A DNA stretch of 37,661 bases from assembly GCA_024276455.1 (NCBI GenBank), contig JAJRXE010000322.1:1-37661 (forward strand), written 5' to 3'. Source of the DNA: Calditrichota bacterium (GTDB taxonomy: Bacteria; Calditrichota; Calditrichia; RBG-13-44-9). Made by a program: the position numbers and the translations under genes. The notes beneath the pieces are model-generated. The model saw only the letters and a program-made list of their open reading frames with translations, was not told the DNA's origin and did no database searches. Of this stretch, positions 8,004 through 16,468 are shown one piece after another; the first letter of the stretch is position 1; each line of letters opens with the position of its first letter.

Positions 8004-9410
8004 TCAACAAACGCCGGCGTCGCCGGTAACAGGCTCATTGCTAATTCCCAGCAGCGTTTCCAGACGGGGCGGTTTGTGCCGATTTACCCAGCTCTGGTAG
8101 TCCCCCTCGTAGCCAACCCGCGCCTGCAGTTCGCTTACCTTCCGCTCGATCCGGGAAAGAATTTCGGGAGTAAGCGCCCGCCGGGTATTCAGAAAAAGGG
8201 AAATTTGCTCCAGATGTTGGTCCACCTTTTTTTCCTGCTGTCGAAGCCACTCCTGGTAATCCTCTTCCCGGCTTTCCAGGAAATCTTCCGCAATTTTCCG
8301 CACCGTTTTACGGCTGTGAAGCAGGGAATCGCGAATATTCCCCCGGCCGGTAACGGCGTTACCCAAGGCAAAAACGTTCTCGTAACCGGCAATTTGCCCC
8401 ATTTCCGGATTGGCAAACCGATACAACTCCCCTTCCAGCGGTACCCCGGGAAGGGGTTCCGGAATGCTTCCGATGGAAGAGACTACCAGCGGCGTTTTCA
8501 CGGTCTCCCGCCTGCCGGAAGGATGCTGCACTTTCCCCTCCACCCCGGCAGATTCCTGAAACACCATTCCGACCAGCCGGTCATTCTCGGCGAGAAAATC
8601 GACCGGCACCCGGTTTTCCTGCACCGCGAAACAATATTTCCTCTGAAAATTCTCAAAAATGCGCCGCCGCAAAGCGGCAATTTTGCGGAGATTCTCCAGG
8701 GTGGCTTTCGCCGGCGGCGGAGTGAGGGGCATGTCTTCCACCCGGCGACGATAGTACAGGGTACATCCCTTCACGCCCAGATCGCGCAGGGTGAAACCGA
8801 GTTCCTCCAACACCGCTGGAATGCCCCGTTGCTCCAGCGTGAACAGATTCAGTTCCCGGTGCCCGCGCCGCTGCAGAGCCGCCAGAACCGTTTCCAGCAT
8901 CAAAATTTTCACAACGTCCAGCGATGCCAGTCCGCCACCGATTACGACGGCGCCGTCCCGGGCTTCGCAGTGGGGCATCCAGCCGCCCGGCTCGTGATTG
9001 TGATTAAACCAGGCCACAAACTCGTTCTGGTAACACAGGCCTTTTCCCCGGAATTTCTCAATGCCCGGAACGGGCAACGGACGATCGCGCCAGGCACCCA
9101 CTGCCAGAAGCACCGCACTAAATCCCCAATCCTCCACTAATTCCGTAAGCTGAATCTCTCGCCCCAACTTCACTCCGGGAACAAAATCCACGCCCGCCTG
9201 CTGAAGCTTGCGATCGATTTTCTCTTCCTCCCGATCGCGCAGCTTGTAATGCCATTTCGGCAAACCTTCCTCCAGTTTGCCGTAAGGCAGAAGGTCCGGG
9301 TCGAACAACACCACTCGAATGCCTCGTTGAAAGAGCTGAAAGGCCGCCTCGGCCCCGGCTACTCCGCCCCCAACAACCGCCACCATCCGGCTGGGTCGAT
9401 TCTCTATCAT
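8004..9410 (-). CDS. FAD/NAD(P)-binding oxidoreductase, adrenodoxin-type ferredoxin-NADP reductase-like
   Basis: This flavoprotein (468 aa) probably moves electrons between NAD(P)H and a ferredoxin. The N-terminal FAD-binding fold reads VAVVGGGVAGAEAAFQLFQRG, with FDPDLLPYGKLEEGLPKWH resembling the region after the first fold in FprA and glutamate-synthase small subunits. A second dinucleotide fold is VVIGGGLASLDVVKIL. Near the end YENVFALGNAVTGRGNIRDSL is the conserved FAD-contact segment (GD/GNxVTGRGN). A ~75-residue charged helical tail follows. The ATG at 9410 is used because AAAGGAG lies 8 nt upstream; a GTG at 9419 overlaps that site. The gene converges on the ferredoxin gene, which supports a redox pairing. 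The physiological direction is unknown. Confidence 0.85.
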   Translation of the reverse strand: MIENRPSRMVAVVGGGVAGAEAAFQLFQRGIRVVLFDPDLLPYGKLEEGLPKWHYKLRDREEEKIDRKLQQAGVDFVPGVKLGREIQLTELVEDWGFSAVLLAVGAWRDRPLPVPGIEKFRGKGLCYQNEFVAWFNHNHEPGGWMPHCEARDGAVVIGGGLASLDVVKILMLETVLAALQRRGHRELNLFTLEQRGIPAVLEELGFTLRDLGVKGCTLYYRRRVEDMPLTPPPAKATLENLRKIAALRRRIFENFQRKYCFAVQENRVPVDFLAENDRLVGMVFQESAGVEGKVQHPSGRRETVKTPLVVSSIGSIPEPLPGVPLEGELYRFANPEMGQIAGYENVFALGNAVTGRGNIRDSLLHSRKTVRKIAEDFLESREEDYQEWLRQQEKKVDQHLEQISLFLNTRRALTPEILSRIERKVSELQARVGYEGDYQSWVNRHKPPRLETLLGISNEPVTGDAGVC

Positions 9411-9683
9411 AAAAAACACTCCTTTCGTTTTTTAAACCACCCTTAATGCTGGGGAAACAAATTAAGGAGAAAACGACCGGATCACCACCGGAAATTCGGA
9501 ACCCCGGTGCTTCCCGGAAAGTTGACAGGTGCACCCCCAATAGGAAATCTGTCCGAGTTCCTCTCCAGTTTCAATGTGAAGGAATAAACTTAATTTTTCA
9601 CTACTCACCGGGAAAATCTTTTCCTTAATTTATTTACTTGAGTTTCGATAATAAACCGGTTTGGAAACAGAAAGGAAAATACC

Positions 9684-10739
9684 ATGGGAATTCAGGCCGA
9701 GAGTCTGGAAAAAACTTACCAGCTCATGAAAGAACAGCTGAGCCATCTGGTGCCGGAGGCGGAATTGCGCTACAAAGCCGAGCTGGTTTACGAAATAAAT
9801 CGCTTAAAGAAAGAGCGCGGGGCGGTAATTCTGGGCCACAATTACATGGAACCGGCCCTTTACCATACCGTTCCGGATTACGTGGGCGATTCTCTGGAAT
9901 TAAGCCGTATTGCTGCCCGCACGGAAGGTGACCCGATTATCTTTTGCGGGGTACGTTTCATGGCCGAAACAGCCAAGATTCTGGCGCCGGAAAAAACCGT
10001 TTTGCTGCCCGCTTCCAAAGCGGGATGCTCCCTGGCAGACAGCATCACGGCGGAAGAGGTGCGCCGTCTGAAAGCCGCCTTCCCGGGCGTCCCGGTGGTG
10101 GCTTACGTCAACACCTACGCGGATTTGAAAGCCGAAATCGATTATTGTTGCACCTCCAGCAATGCCGCCCGGGTGGTGCAGGCCATCGACTCCGACACCA
10201 TTATTTTTCTTCCCGATGAGTATCTGGCCAAAAATGTCGCCCGCGAAACCGGCAAACGGATTATCTTTCCGGCGCAAAACGGAGAAATTCAACAGGTTGA
10301 TCCGGGGGAATTAAGAAATACCCTGATTGGCTGGCACGGCAAATGCGAAGTGCACGAAAAATTCACGGTGGACGACATTCAGCGGGTACGGGAACAGTTC
10401 CCGGACGCCATTGTACTGGCCCACCCGGAATGCAGTCCGGAAGTGGTGGAAGCCTCCGATTTTTCCGGAAGTACTTCTGCCATGATCAAATATGTGAAGG
10501 AATCGCAGGCGCCGCGCTATTTACTGCTGACCGAATGTAGCATGGCAGACAATATCTGGGCGGAGAATCGCGACAAAGAAATGATTCGTATGTGCAGCGT
10601 GCGCTGTCCCCACATGAACGAAATTACCCTGGAGGAAGTGCTCGACTCTCTGCGGAAAAATCAATACCGGATTGAGTTGCCAGAAGAAATTATTCGGCAG
10701 GCGCGCCGCTCGGTGGACCGAATGCTGGAAATTGCCTGA
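9684..10739 (+). CDS. nadA: Quinolinate synthase A
   Basis: NadA condenses iminoaspartate with dihydroxyacetone phosphate to quinolinate, the precursor of NAD, using a [4Fe-4S] cluster. The 351-residue protein shows LGHNYMEP (50-57), GDSLELSR (68-75), FCGVRFMAETAKIL (87-100), SKAGCSLAD (111-119), YVNTYADLKAE (141-151), HPECSPEV (247-254) and CSVRCPHMNE (304-313). Cysteines 115, 250 and 308 sit in the three family-conserved positions expected to bind the cluster. The start is ATG at 9684 with AAAGG about 8 nt upstream. nadB and nadC are not adjacent, so this is a lone pathway gene here. It is transcribed divergently from the flavoprotein gene across a 273-bp spacer. Confidence 0.97.
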   Translation: MGIQAESLEKTYQLMKEQLSHLVPEAELRYKAELVYEINRLKKERGAVILGHNYMEPALYHTVPDYVGDSLELSRIAARTEGDPIIFCGVRFMAETAKILAPEKTVLLPASKAGCSLADSITAEEVRRLKAAFPGVPVVAYVNTYADLKAEIDYCCTSSNAARVVQAIDSDTIIFLPDEYLAKNVARETGKRIIFPAQNGEIQQVDPGELRNTLIGWHGKCEVHEKFTVDDIQRVREQFPDAIVLAHPECSPEVVEASDFSGSTSAMIKYVKESQAPRYLLLTECSMADNIWAENRDKEMIRMCSVRCPHMNEITLEEVLDSLRKNQYRIELPEEIIRQARRSVDRMLEIA

Positions 10740-10867
10740 CCCCGTCCCGCAATTCCTTTAAACGGAGCTTCCTCCCGGCGAGACCGCTCCGCTCGTTTCC
10801 CGGTTTTCACCGGATTGCTTTCCAGAAACCGGTAGCCTTCTCACTTGCGCTCAGACGGCGTACAGAG

Positions 10868-13297
10868 CTAATCGCTTTCCAGTTCAATCAGTTCTCCACC
10901 CAGCAGTTCGGCATGGGTGGGATGACAGGTAAAAATGATGACCTGTTTCTCGGCGGCAAACTCCCGTAGCACCCGGGCGGCGGCTTGCTGACGTGCCGGA
11001 TCGAGGTCCACCAGCGGATCGTCCAAAATGAATGGCCCGTCGCTATTTCGCAGGAAGTATTTCCCGATGGTCAGGCGCAGGGCCAGACCCAGAACGTCCC
11101 GGGTGCCGTGAGACAAAATCCGGTAGGGCAGTTCTTTGCCATCCGGACGAACAAATGCCCGCGGCAATTTTTCCTGCAGGCTCACCCGCCGGTAACGTCC
11201 CTCTGTGAGCTGTTCGACCAACCCCGAAAGCTCCCGTTCTAATTCCCGGAAGGTGTCGCGGTCCAGGTGGCGGAGAATCTCCCGGGTGTGTTCCCGAACG
11301 CGGGCCAGGGCTTCCCCCTGGCGCAACACCTGCTGAAACGCCGCGTCGGCTTCCCGGTACTCCCTCTCCAGCTCTTCGGCACTGTTGCCGGAAATCTCCG
11401 TTTCCAGCTCAAACAAGCTCCTCTCTAATTGGCGAATCTCTTCTTCCAGCGTTTCCCGCTCTTCTTCCTGCCGCCGAAACGTTTCCACAAACGTTTCCGG
11501 AGCGGCAATCTCTTCTGGCAAGGGCGGAAGTTTCGCCCGTTCTTCCTCCAATTGCCGACGCCGGCGGGTAAGCTCCCCAACCTGAATCAACAATTCGTCC
11601 AGACTTCCGTACGCTTCCCGGTACTGGGCGACCCGGGCCCGCCAGTCTTCCAGCTCCCGACTGGCTTGCTCTAACCGCATCCGGGTCTCCGCCAACTCTT
11701 CCGCCACCACGGCCGGCGGACGCGCTTCTTCCTGCGCCTTCATCTGCTCTACCGCTTGCTGTAACGAGTCCAGGGTCTCTTCCCCCAACAGCTCTTCCAG
11801 TGCCTGCCGGGCGAATTCCTCCCGACGCACTTTCTCCTGAAAATCCTGGTGCAACCTCTCCGCCTCTTCCAGGAGGTGAAATCCCAGTTTCGTTTTCCAG
11901 GCGTCCAAATTCCTCTGCACCTCCCGGTAACGCTTTTCCAGGGCGTCAAAATCCACTTTTCTGGAAGTAACCGTAAGTTGCCAGTCCGGGTGTTCCAGGC
12001 GAATCCGCCCGGACACTTCAAACGTCTGTTCCTTCGGCGGTTTCAAAGGCACCTCCCGCGGAGCCTGCAAATCTTCCTGAACGGTGATTTTCAGGGCTTT
12101 ACGCGGGAGAAATTCCACCCGCAGTTCGCCGGCCTGCAAACGGCTCTCCAATCGTTCCCGTTCGTGGTACCATTGTCGAATCTGGCGCATTTCGTCGTCG
12201 GTTAAGGCTTTTACCTGCCGCAGCGCCTGGCGGGCAGCCTCCAGGTCTTGCTGTTTTTTTCTTGCCTGTTCAAACCGCTCCCACAACTTCTGGAACTGTA
12301 CCCGTTGCTCCGCCCGCACGCGTTCCTGTTGCAGGGTCTCCATTCGAATTTGCAGGTCGCGAAGTTCCTTCTCCCGCTCCTTGATTCGGTGGGCCAGCAC
12401 CGGCCACTGCCGGTTGACGTCCTTCAGTTGCTCCAGACGGATATCCAGATGCCCGATTTCCGCTTCCAGCACCTGCCGCCGCTGCAAACTGGTTACCACC
12501 GGACGATTTTTCTCCAGAAAGGCCTGAATTTCCGAGATGCGTTCTAAACGCTCTTTTAAAATCCGGTTGGTGCGGTCGATTTCCTCTTCCACCCGTCGAA
12601 CCGTTTCCAGTTGTTGACGCCGTTCTTCCCGCCGGTACCAGGCTTCCACCACTTTGCCGGTTCCTTTTAACCAGCGATTCCCCAATCCCCGATTACCTTC
12701 GGGGCGTTTTCGTTCCCGGTCCCAGCGTCCAAAGTACGCCCGGTGTTGCGCTTCCAGCTCTGCCTGGAAGCGATCCACCGACACTCCACCGGTTTCGAAA
12801 AGGGCCTGGCGTAAGATGTCTCCCAGGGAATAAATTGTTTCCGGAAAACGCTCCGCCAGCTCCTGGACGGTTTTTTCCAAGCCGGATTGGTAGGTCATTA
12901 GAGCCGAACGAAAAGTGGCCGCATTGGCCGGCAGCAATTCCTCCAGTCGCCGCTCAATCTCCTCCTCGTCGGTAAGCTGAACGCCGTCCGCAAGAATCAG
13001 ACGACTGGCCGCCTCGCTGCCCCAGGAACGCTCCAGACGATACGCCTGTCCCGCTACCTCAAAATCCAGTTCCACCCGGCAGGTGTCGCCTCCCACGGGA
13101 ATAAAGCGCTCCATCTCCCGGGCAAACTGCGGTTTACGCAGCCGGGTGCGGGTAAAAAAGACTTTTTGAATGGCGTGAAAAATGGTGGATTTGCCGGCCT
13201 CGTTGGGACCCAACACCACATTCAATCCGGGCGAAAAAGCCACCTCCCGCCGGATTATTCCTCCGAACGGCTGCAATTTAACCCGTTTAATCTTCAC
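10868..13297 (-). CDS. SbcC/Rad50-like AAA ATPase (YhaN type)
   Basis: This is an SMC-like ATPase of 809 residues, the probable partner of the nuclease encoded just upstream. The N-terminal Walker A is GPNEAGKST (30-38). The ABC signature region is LSHGTRDVLGLAL (from ~728), Walker B is FILDDPLVDLDPA (~756-768), and a switch-like FTCHP follows. Between them lies a long charged coiled coil rich in Glu, Arg, Leu and Gln. No CxxC zinc hook is visible at the coil tip, unlike Rad50/SbcC, and this favours the hookless YhaN type. The start is GTG at 13297, overlapping the nuclease stop by 4 bp (GTGA), a sign of translational coupling. The likely role is DNA end processing or repair. Confidence 0.9.
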   Translation of the reverse strand: MKIKRVKLQPFGGIIRREVAFSPGLNVVLGPNEAGKSTIFHAIQKVFFTRTRLRKPQFAREMERFIPVGGDTCRVELDFEVAGQAYRLERSWGSEAASRLILADGVQLTDEEEIERRLEELLPANAATFRSALMTYQSGLEKTVQELAERFPETIYSLGDILRQALFETGGVSVDRFQAELEAQHRAYFGRWDRERKRPEGNRGLGNRWLKGTGKVVEAWYRREERRQQLETVRRVEEEIDRTNRILKERLERISEIQAFLEKNRPVVTSLQRRQVLEAEIGHLDIRLEQLKDVNRQWPVLAHRIKEREKELRDLQIRMETLQQERVRAEQRVQFQKLWERFEQARKKQQDLEAARQALRQVKALTDDEMRQIRQWYHERERLESRLQAGELRVEFLPRKALKITVQEDLQAPREVPLKPPKEQTFEVSGRIRLEHPDWQLTVTSRKVDFDALEKRYREVQRNLDAWKTKLGFHLLEEAERLHQDFQEKVRREEFARQALEELLGEETLDSLQQAVEQMKAQEEARPPAVVAEELAETRMRLEQASRELEDWRARVAQYREAYGSLDELLIQVGELTRRRRQLEEERAKLPPLPEEIAAPETFVETFRRQEEERETLEEEIRQLERSLFELETEISGNSAEELEREYREADAAFQQVLRQGEALARVREHTREILRHLDRDTFRELERELSGLVEQLTEGRYRRVSLQEKLPRAFVRPDGKELPYRILSHGTRDVLGLALRLTIGKYFLRNSDGPFILDDPLVDLDPARQQAAARVLREFAAEKQVIIFTCHPTHAELLGGELIELESD

Positions 13298-14409
13298 CGC
13301 GCCGCCCTCCGCAGTAAATCGTAAGCAATCTGCAGCGCTTCCGAATCTTCCTCTTCTAAAAGGCGGGAAAGCAGTTGGTGCGGGAAGGAACCGCCGGGGT
13401 AGCTCTCCTCAATTTCCCGTCGGGTGAATTGTTTCCGCAATTCGCTGTAATCAGATTGCCAGAAAAGCGCCTGGGCCTCCAGGGGCGCCAGTTGTTCCGG
13501 CAATTCCCGGTACATTTCCGGGGGAATCAGTCCCTTCAGGCACAAACGAACTAATTGATTTGTAACATCCTCATGGCGCAGGCGGTTCAAAAGCCCTTCC
13601 ACCGCCAATTCGTTCTCCAGCTCCTCCTCCCAGATCCGGAACCGCAATTGTCCGGTGGTTTGCAGCTGGGCATTCACCCCGCCCTCCGGCGTCAGCTCCA
13701 GAATCCAGGCGTGCCCGGGATGCCGACAATCGAAGCCGTCCGGTTCGGGAGTTCCCGGGTAAAAAACCCGCTCTTCCCCATTTTCTGCCGGATAGGGACG
13801 GTGCAGATGCCCCAGCAGCCAGAGATCCAGACCGGACTGCTCCAGCAACCGGCGCGGCAAGGGGTAATACAATCCCTCGGTATCGGGCGCCAGCCCTTCC
13901 AGGGTGCCGTGAGCCACCCCAATGTGCCAGCGCACGGCGGGCTGCTGTTCCCGCCCGCTGAAGCCTTCCAGCGGTGTCTCCCTGGAATGTTTACTAAAAC
14001 AGGGGTGAGCATAAATGGCGGCGGGAATTCCGAAATCGTTCAACAGATAAGAACGCGCCTCGGTGAGAAGCAACAAATTGTCTCCGGCCTTCTCCCCAAA
14101 CACTTTCCACAGTCCGCCGCTGGAAGGGGACAGAAAATCGTGGTTACCAGGCAGTACCGCCACCAGCTTGCCATTGAACTGCCCGAAAATCTCCGCCGCC
14201 CGAGCAATGATTTCCCTGGGAACCGTGGTGCGTTCGAACAAATCGCCCGCCACCACAAACAGATCGCAGGAAGCCTCATTCGCCAGCGCCACGCAACGCT
14301 GCAGCGCCTCGAAACGTGCTTCGCGCAGCCGCCCTGCAACGGCAGGTTGATACCCCGCAAACTGCATTCCCAGATGCACATCCGCGGTCAGAAAAATTTT
14401 AAGCGTCAT
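13294..14409 (-). CDS. SbcD/Mre11-like DNA exonuclease (YhaO type metallophosphoesterase)
   Basis: This is a 371-residue calcineurin-like phosphoesterase of the Mre11/SbcD/YhaO family, expected to be a Mn-dependent DNA nuclease. All metal-binding motifs are intact: TADVHLG (8-14), VVAGDLFE (52-59), PGNHD (about 91-95), VAHGT (~172-176) and LGHLHRP (~205-211). The C-terminal ~120 residues are a capping region with charged helices. The ATG at 14409 has only a weak GGTAACG site upstream, but the DxH motif lies immediately after it, so the N-terminus is well placed. The ATPase gene follows with a 4-bp overlap, so the two products are probably made in fixed ratio and form one complex. Confidence 0.93.
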   Translation of the reverse strand: MTLKIFLTADVHLGMQFAGYQPAVAGRLREARFEALQRCVALANEASCDLFVVAGDLFERTTVPREIIARAAEIFGQFNGKLVAVLPGNHDFLSPSSGGLWKVFGEKAGDNLLLLTEARSYLLNDFGIPAAIYAHPCFSKHSRETPLEGFSGREQQPAVRWHIGVAHGTLEGLAPDTEGLYYPLPRRLLEQSGLDLWLLGHLHRPYPAENGEERVFYPGTPEPDGFDCRHPGHAWILELTPEGGVNAQLQTTGQLRFRIWEEELENELAVEGLLNRLRHEDVTNQLVRLCLKGLIPPEMYRELPEQLAPLEAQALFWQSDYSELRKQFTRREIEESYPGGSFPHQLLSRLLEEEDSEALQIAYDLLRRAAR

Positions 14410-14621
14410 GAATCGTTACCAGCGTTTTTCTTCCGGGTTCACTGCTAAATTAGGAGAGAAAATTCCATTTGGCAAGCATTTCTATTTCGTTCACCAATCC
14501 CCTTGCAACCCGGCAAGGCGGTTTTGCTGAAATAACCGGCGAAACCACCGGAAGGAAACGCTTTGTCCCCGGGGAGCGGCTCCACGCTGGCCCGGAACGC
14601 GGCACCGTAACCATTTTTTCT

Positions 14622-14662
14622 AAAAAAAAAGCGGTTCACCGCCCCGGCGGGCGGCAAACCGC
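14622..14662 (-). terminator. Strong rho-independent terminator of the type IX-sorted repeat protein gene
   Basis: On the minus strand GCGGTT-tg-CCGCCC (14662-14649) pairs with GGGCGG-tg-AACCGC (14644-14631) around a 4-nt loop. Nine consecutive T residues (14630-14622) follow. It begins about 22 bp after the stop codon of the upstream minus-strand gene. Confidence 0.93.
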
Positions 14663-14684
14663 AGAAAAGGGAAACCTCTCGCCC

Positions 14685-16145
14685 TTATTTCAGAACCGTC
14701 ATTTTTCGAATCAAGACGGTTCCGGACGCTTCCAGACGGTAAAAATAAACCCCGGACGTCAGGCCCTCGGCCTGGAAAGGCACTTCGTGGCGACCGGCTG
14801 GTAAAACCGCATTAAGCACGGTGGCCACTTCCCGTCCGTTCACATCGAACACCGTAAGGTGTACCTGCGAGGCGGCCGGTAGCTGAAATACAATGTTGGT
14901 GGTCGGATTAAAGGGATTCGGATAATTGGAAAGGGAAAACGTTTCCGGCACCTGCCGGGAAGGATCCACCGCAATTCCCACTGCCGAGGAGTAGGTAAAA
15001 GTCGTGCGTTCGTCGTTCTCCCAGGCTGTACCGTTCCAGACTTGCGAAACAATCTGACTCAGATTACCTGCTCCGTCGTAAGTGTACAGATCGCGAGTGT
15101 CGTTTGTCCAGGCAGAACCTTGCCAGCTCTGTCCCAGCTCTTCGGTTAATTTTTGCTGCGAATCATACGTGTACACATACCTTTCGCTATTCAACCAGCT
15201 CGTCCCATTCCACATCTGAATTAATTCTTCCAGCAGCTCATTGGCACTCCCGTAAGTGTACAGGATCTGAGAATTGTTGAACCAGTCGCTGCCACCCCAC
15301 ACCTGACCAATCTCGGCCGTATTATTGCCCTGACTGTCGTAGGTGTAAGTCCAGCGGGAAGAGTTCATCCAGTTGGTTCCGTCCCAGATTTGCTCAATGA
15401 CCTCGGTCACCTCACCATTGGTGTCATAGGTGGCTGTGCTTCGATTCGTATTGACCCAGGCGGACGCCACCATATCCCAATTCTGCGTCACCAATTCCAC
15501 CAGATTCCCGTTCGCATCGTAGGTGTAGGAGTCCCGGCTGCTGTTCATCCAGTCAGTGCCGATCCAGTACTGACTCACTTCCTCGGTAACCTTCCCATTT
15601 CCGTTGTAGGAATACACCACCCGAAACACATTTGTCCAAACATTGTTGTCCCATTGCTGGAATAGCAATTCCACCAGATAGCCATTGGCATCGTATGAGT
15701 AAACATTTTTAGAGGAATTAATCCAGGAAGCGGTGACATCGTCCCACTGCTGGTAAACTTCTTCACTGATGTTGCCGTTCGCTAAATACGTGTAAAGAGC
15801 CTTTCCGTCCTTCACCCAGCTGCCATTCTGCCAGGTTTCGAACAGAACTTCGACCAGCACATTATCATTCGCACCCAGCGTCACGGAAAGTACCGTAGCC
15901 CGGGGATGAGACATGCCGGCGGAAATTAGCCAGGAGGGCCATTGCACTTTCTCCGGAAAACGCGTCTGAAGATGCTGATAGTTTAACGGTCCCGGGGAAT
16001 TCGTCTGTAATTGCTGTTTTAATAAAATTGTGGGAGCGGAAGTTGTTCTCTCGCCCTTTACATTCGAAACGGCCCACCGGGGGACCAGGAAATAACTCAA
16101 CAAAAATAAAAATACCAGATAATTCCGTAGCAGATTACGCTTCAT
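14685..16145 (-). CDS. Secreted 29-residue-repeat protein with type IX (Por) C-terminal sorting domain
   Basis: This 486-residue protein has a signal peptide (about 1-27). A ~75-residue linker leads to ten tandem repeats of 29 residues (two are 31) spanning about residues 103-390. The repeat consensus is roughly QxWxGTxWxNSxRxxYTYDxxGNLxE. The last 80 residues are a type IX secretion sorting domain, beginning NYPNPFNPTTNIVFQL (407 onward) and ending GVYFYRLEASGTVLIRKMTVLK-like. The repeats resemble YD/RHS-type beta units in composition but lack an RHS core. The protein is expected on the cell surface or outside the cell. The ATG at 16145 has AGGAG 9 nt upstream. It is transcribed alone and ends in a strong terminator. 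The biochemical function is unknown. Confidence 0.88.
   Translation of the reverse strand: MKRNLLRNYLVFLFLLSYFLVPRWAVSNVKGERTTSAPTILLKQQLQTNSPGPLNYQHLQTRFPEKVQWPSWLISAGMSHPRATVLSVTLGANDNVLVEVLFETWQNGSWVKDGKALYTYLANGNISEEVYQQWDDVTASWINSSKNVYSYDANGYLVELLFQQWDNNVWTNVFRVVYSYNGNGKVTEEVSQYWIGTDWMNSSRDSYTYDANGNLVELVTQNWDMVASAWVNTNRSTATYDTNGEVTEVIEQIWDGTNWMNSSRWTYTYDSQGNNTAEIGQVWGGSDWFNNSQILYTYGSANELLEELIQMWNGTSWLNSERYVYTYDSQQKLTEELGQSWQGSAWTNDTRDLYTYDGAGNLSQIVSQVWNGTAWENDERTTFTYSSAVGIAVDPSRQVPETFSLSNYPNPFNPTTNIVFQLPAASQVHLTVFDVNGREVATVLNAVLPAGRHEVPFQAEGLTSGVYFYRLEASGTVLIRKMTVLK
14976..15839 (-). repeat. Ten in-frame tandem repeats, 87-nt unit (two of 93 nt)
   Basis: This is the DNA for residues ~103-390 of the sorted protein. 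Each unit encodes Q.W....W.N...YTYD..GN..E. The units have diverged at the nucleotide level while the Trp, Tyr, Asp and Gly positions are held, which points to an old duplication under selection for structure. Confidence 0.85.
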
Positions 16146-16468
16146 ACTTACTGTCTCCTGTTTTTTAGTTAAAAAAGCGCTTCTCGAAGTGAACCTGAAT
16201 TAATTATTTTGTTGGGGAAGTTTTATTTTAAACAGGACGGATCCTGATTAAAAGCAATCGTTTTCGCAAGAAGAACTTCCGTTCTATCCAACATTAAAAA
16301 TGCACAACGAAGTTCCTAAACTTTTTAACAATCAGGCGTGACAGATGTCAAAATTGCTCTATGAGTATTTTGTCAACAAAAGGTGAGGAAGTCAGATCGC
16401 AGGCAGCGGCAAGTGTGCCCCTATTTTCCTTTTGCTGAAGGGACATTCCGGTCCTTGTTTACAATTGG
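16146..16468. other. 323-bp intergenic region without a recognisable gene
   Basis: AT-rich DNA between two minus-strand genes. The 16145 end holds the RBS and probably the promoter of the repeat-protein gene, though no convincing -35/-10 pair stands out. The 16469 end would be the 3' untranslated region of the DUF3179 gene, with no clear terminator. No RNA gene or repeat is seen. Confidence 0.6.

Noticed and set aside
7989..9140. Long plus-strand open frame (383 codons) opposite the ferredoxin-NADP reductase-like gene
   Set aside because: It is an antisense shadow: composition is Pro/Arg/Gln/His-rich, there is no RBS and no recognisable domain, while the minus strand encodes a clear flavoprotein.
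10741..10867. GC-rich inverted repeats (CGGAGC ... GCTCCG and CCGG-rich segments) between nadA and the YhaN-like gene
   Set aside because: The arms are short with long loops and no T-run, so I cannot support a terminator or RNA gene here.
11700..12100. Search for a CxxC zinc hook in the coiled coil of the SbcC/Rad50-like ATPase
   Set aside because: No CxxC is present in the translation, so a Rad50-type hook cannot be claimed and the protein is described as YhaN-like.
13555..14448. Plus-strand open frame (297 codons) opposite the SbcD/YhaO-like gene
   Set aside because: Shadow frame; the minus strand shows all five phosphoesterase motifs in order.
14976..15839. Tandem repeats considered as a CRISPR array
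   Set aside because: The units are 87-93 nt, diverged, in frame, and inside a coding sequence with conserved Trp/Tyr/Asp/Gly positions; there are no spacers.
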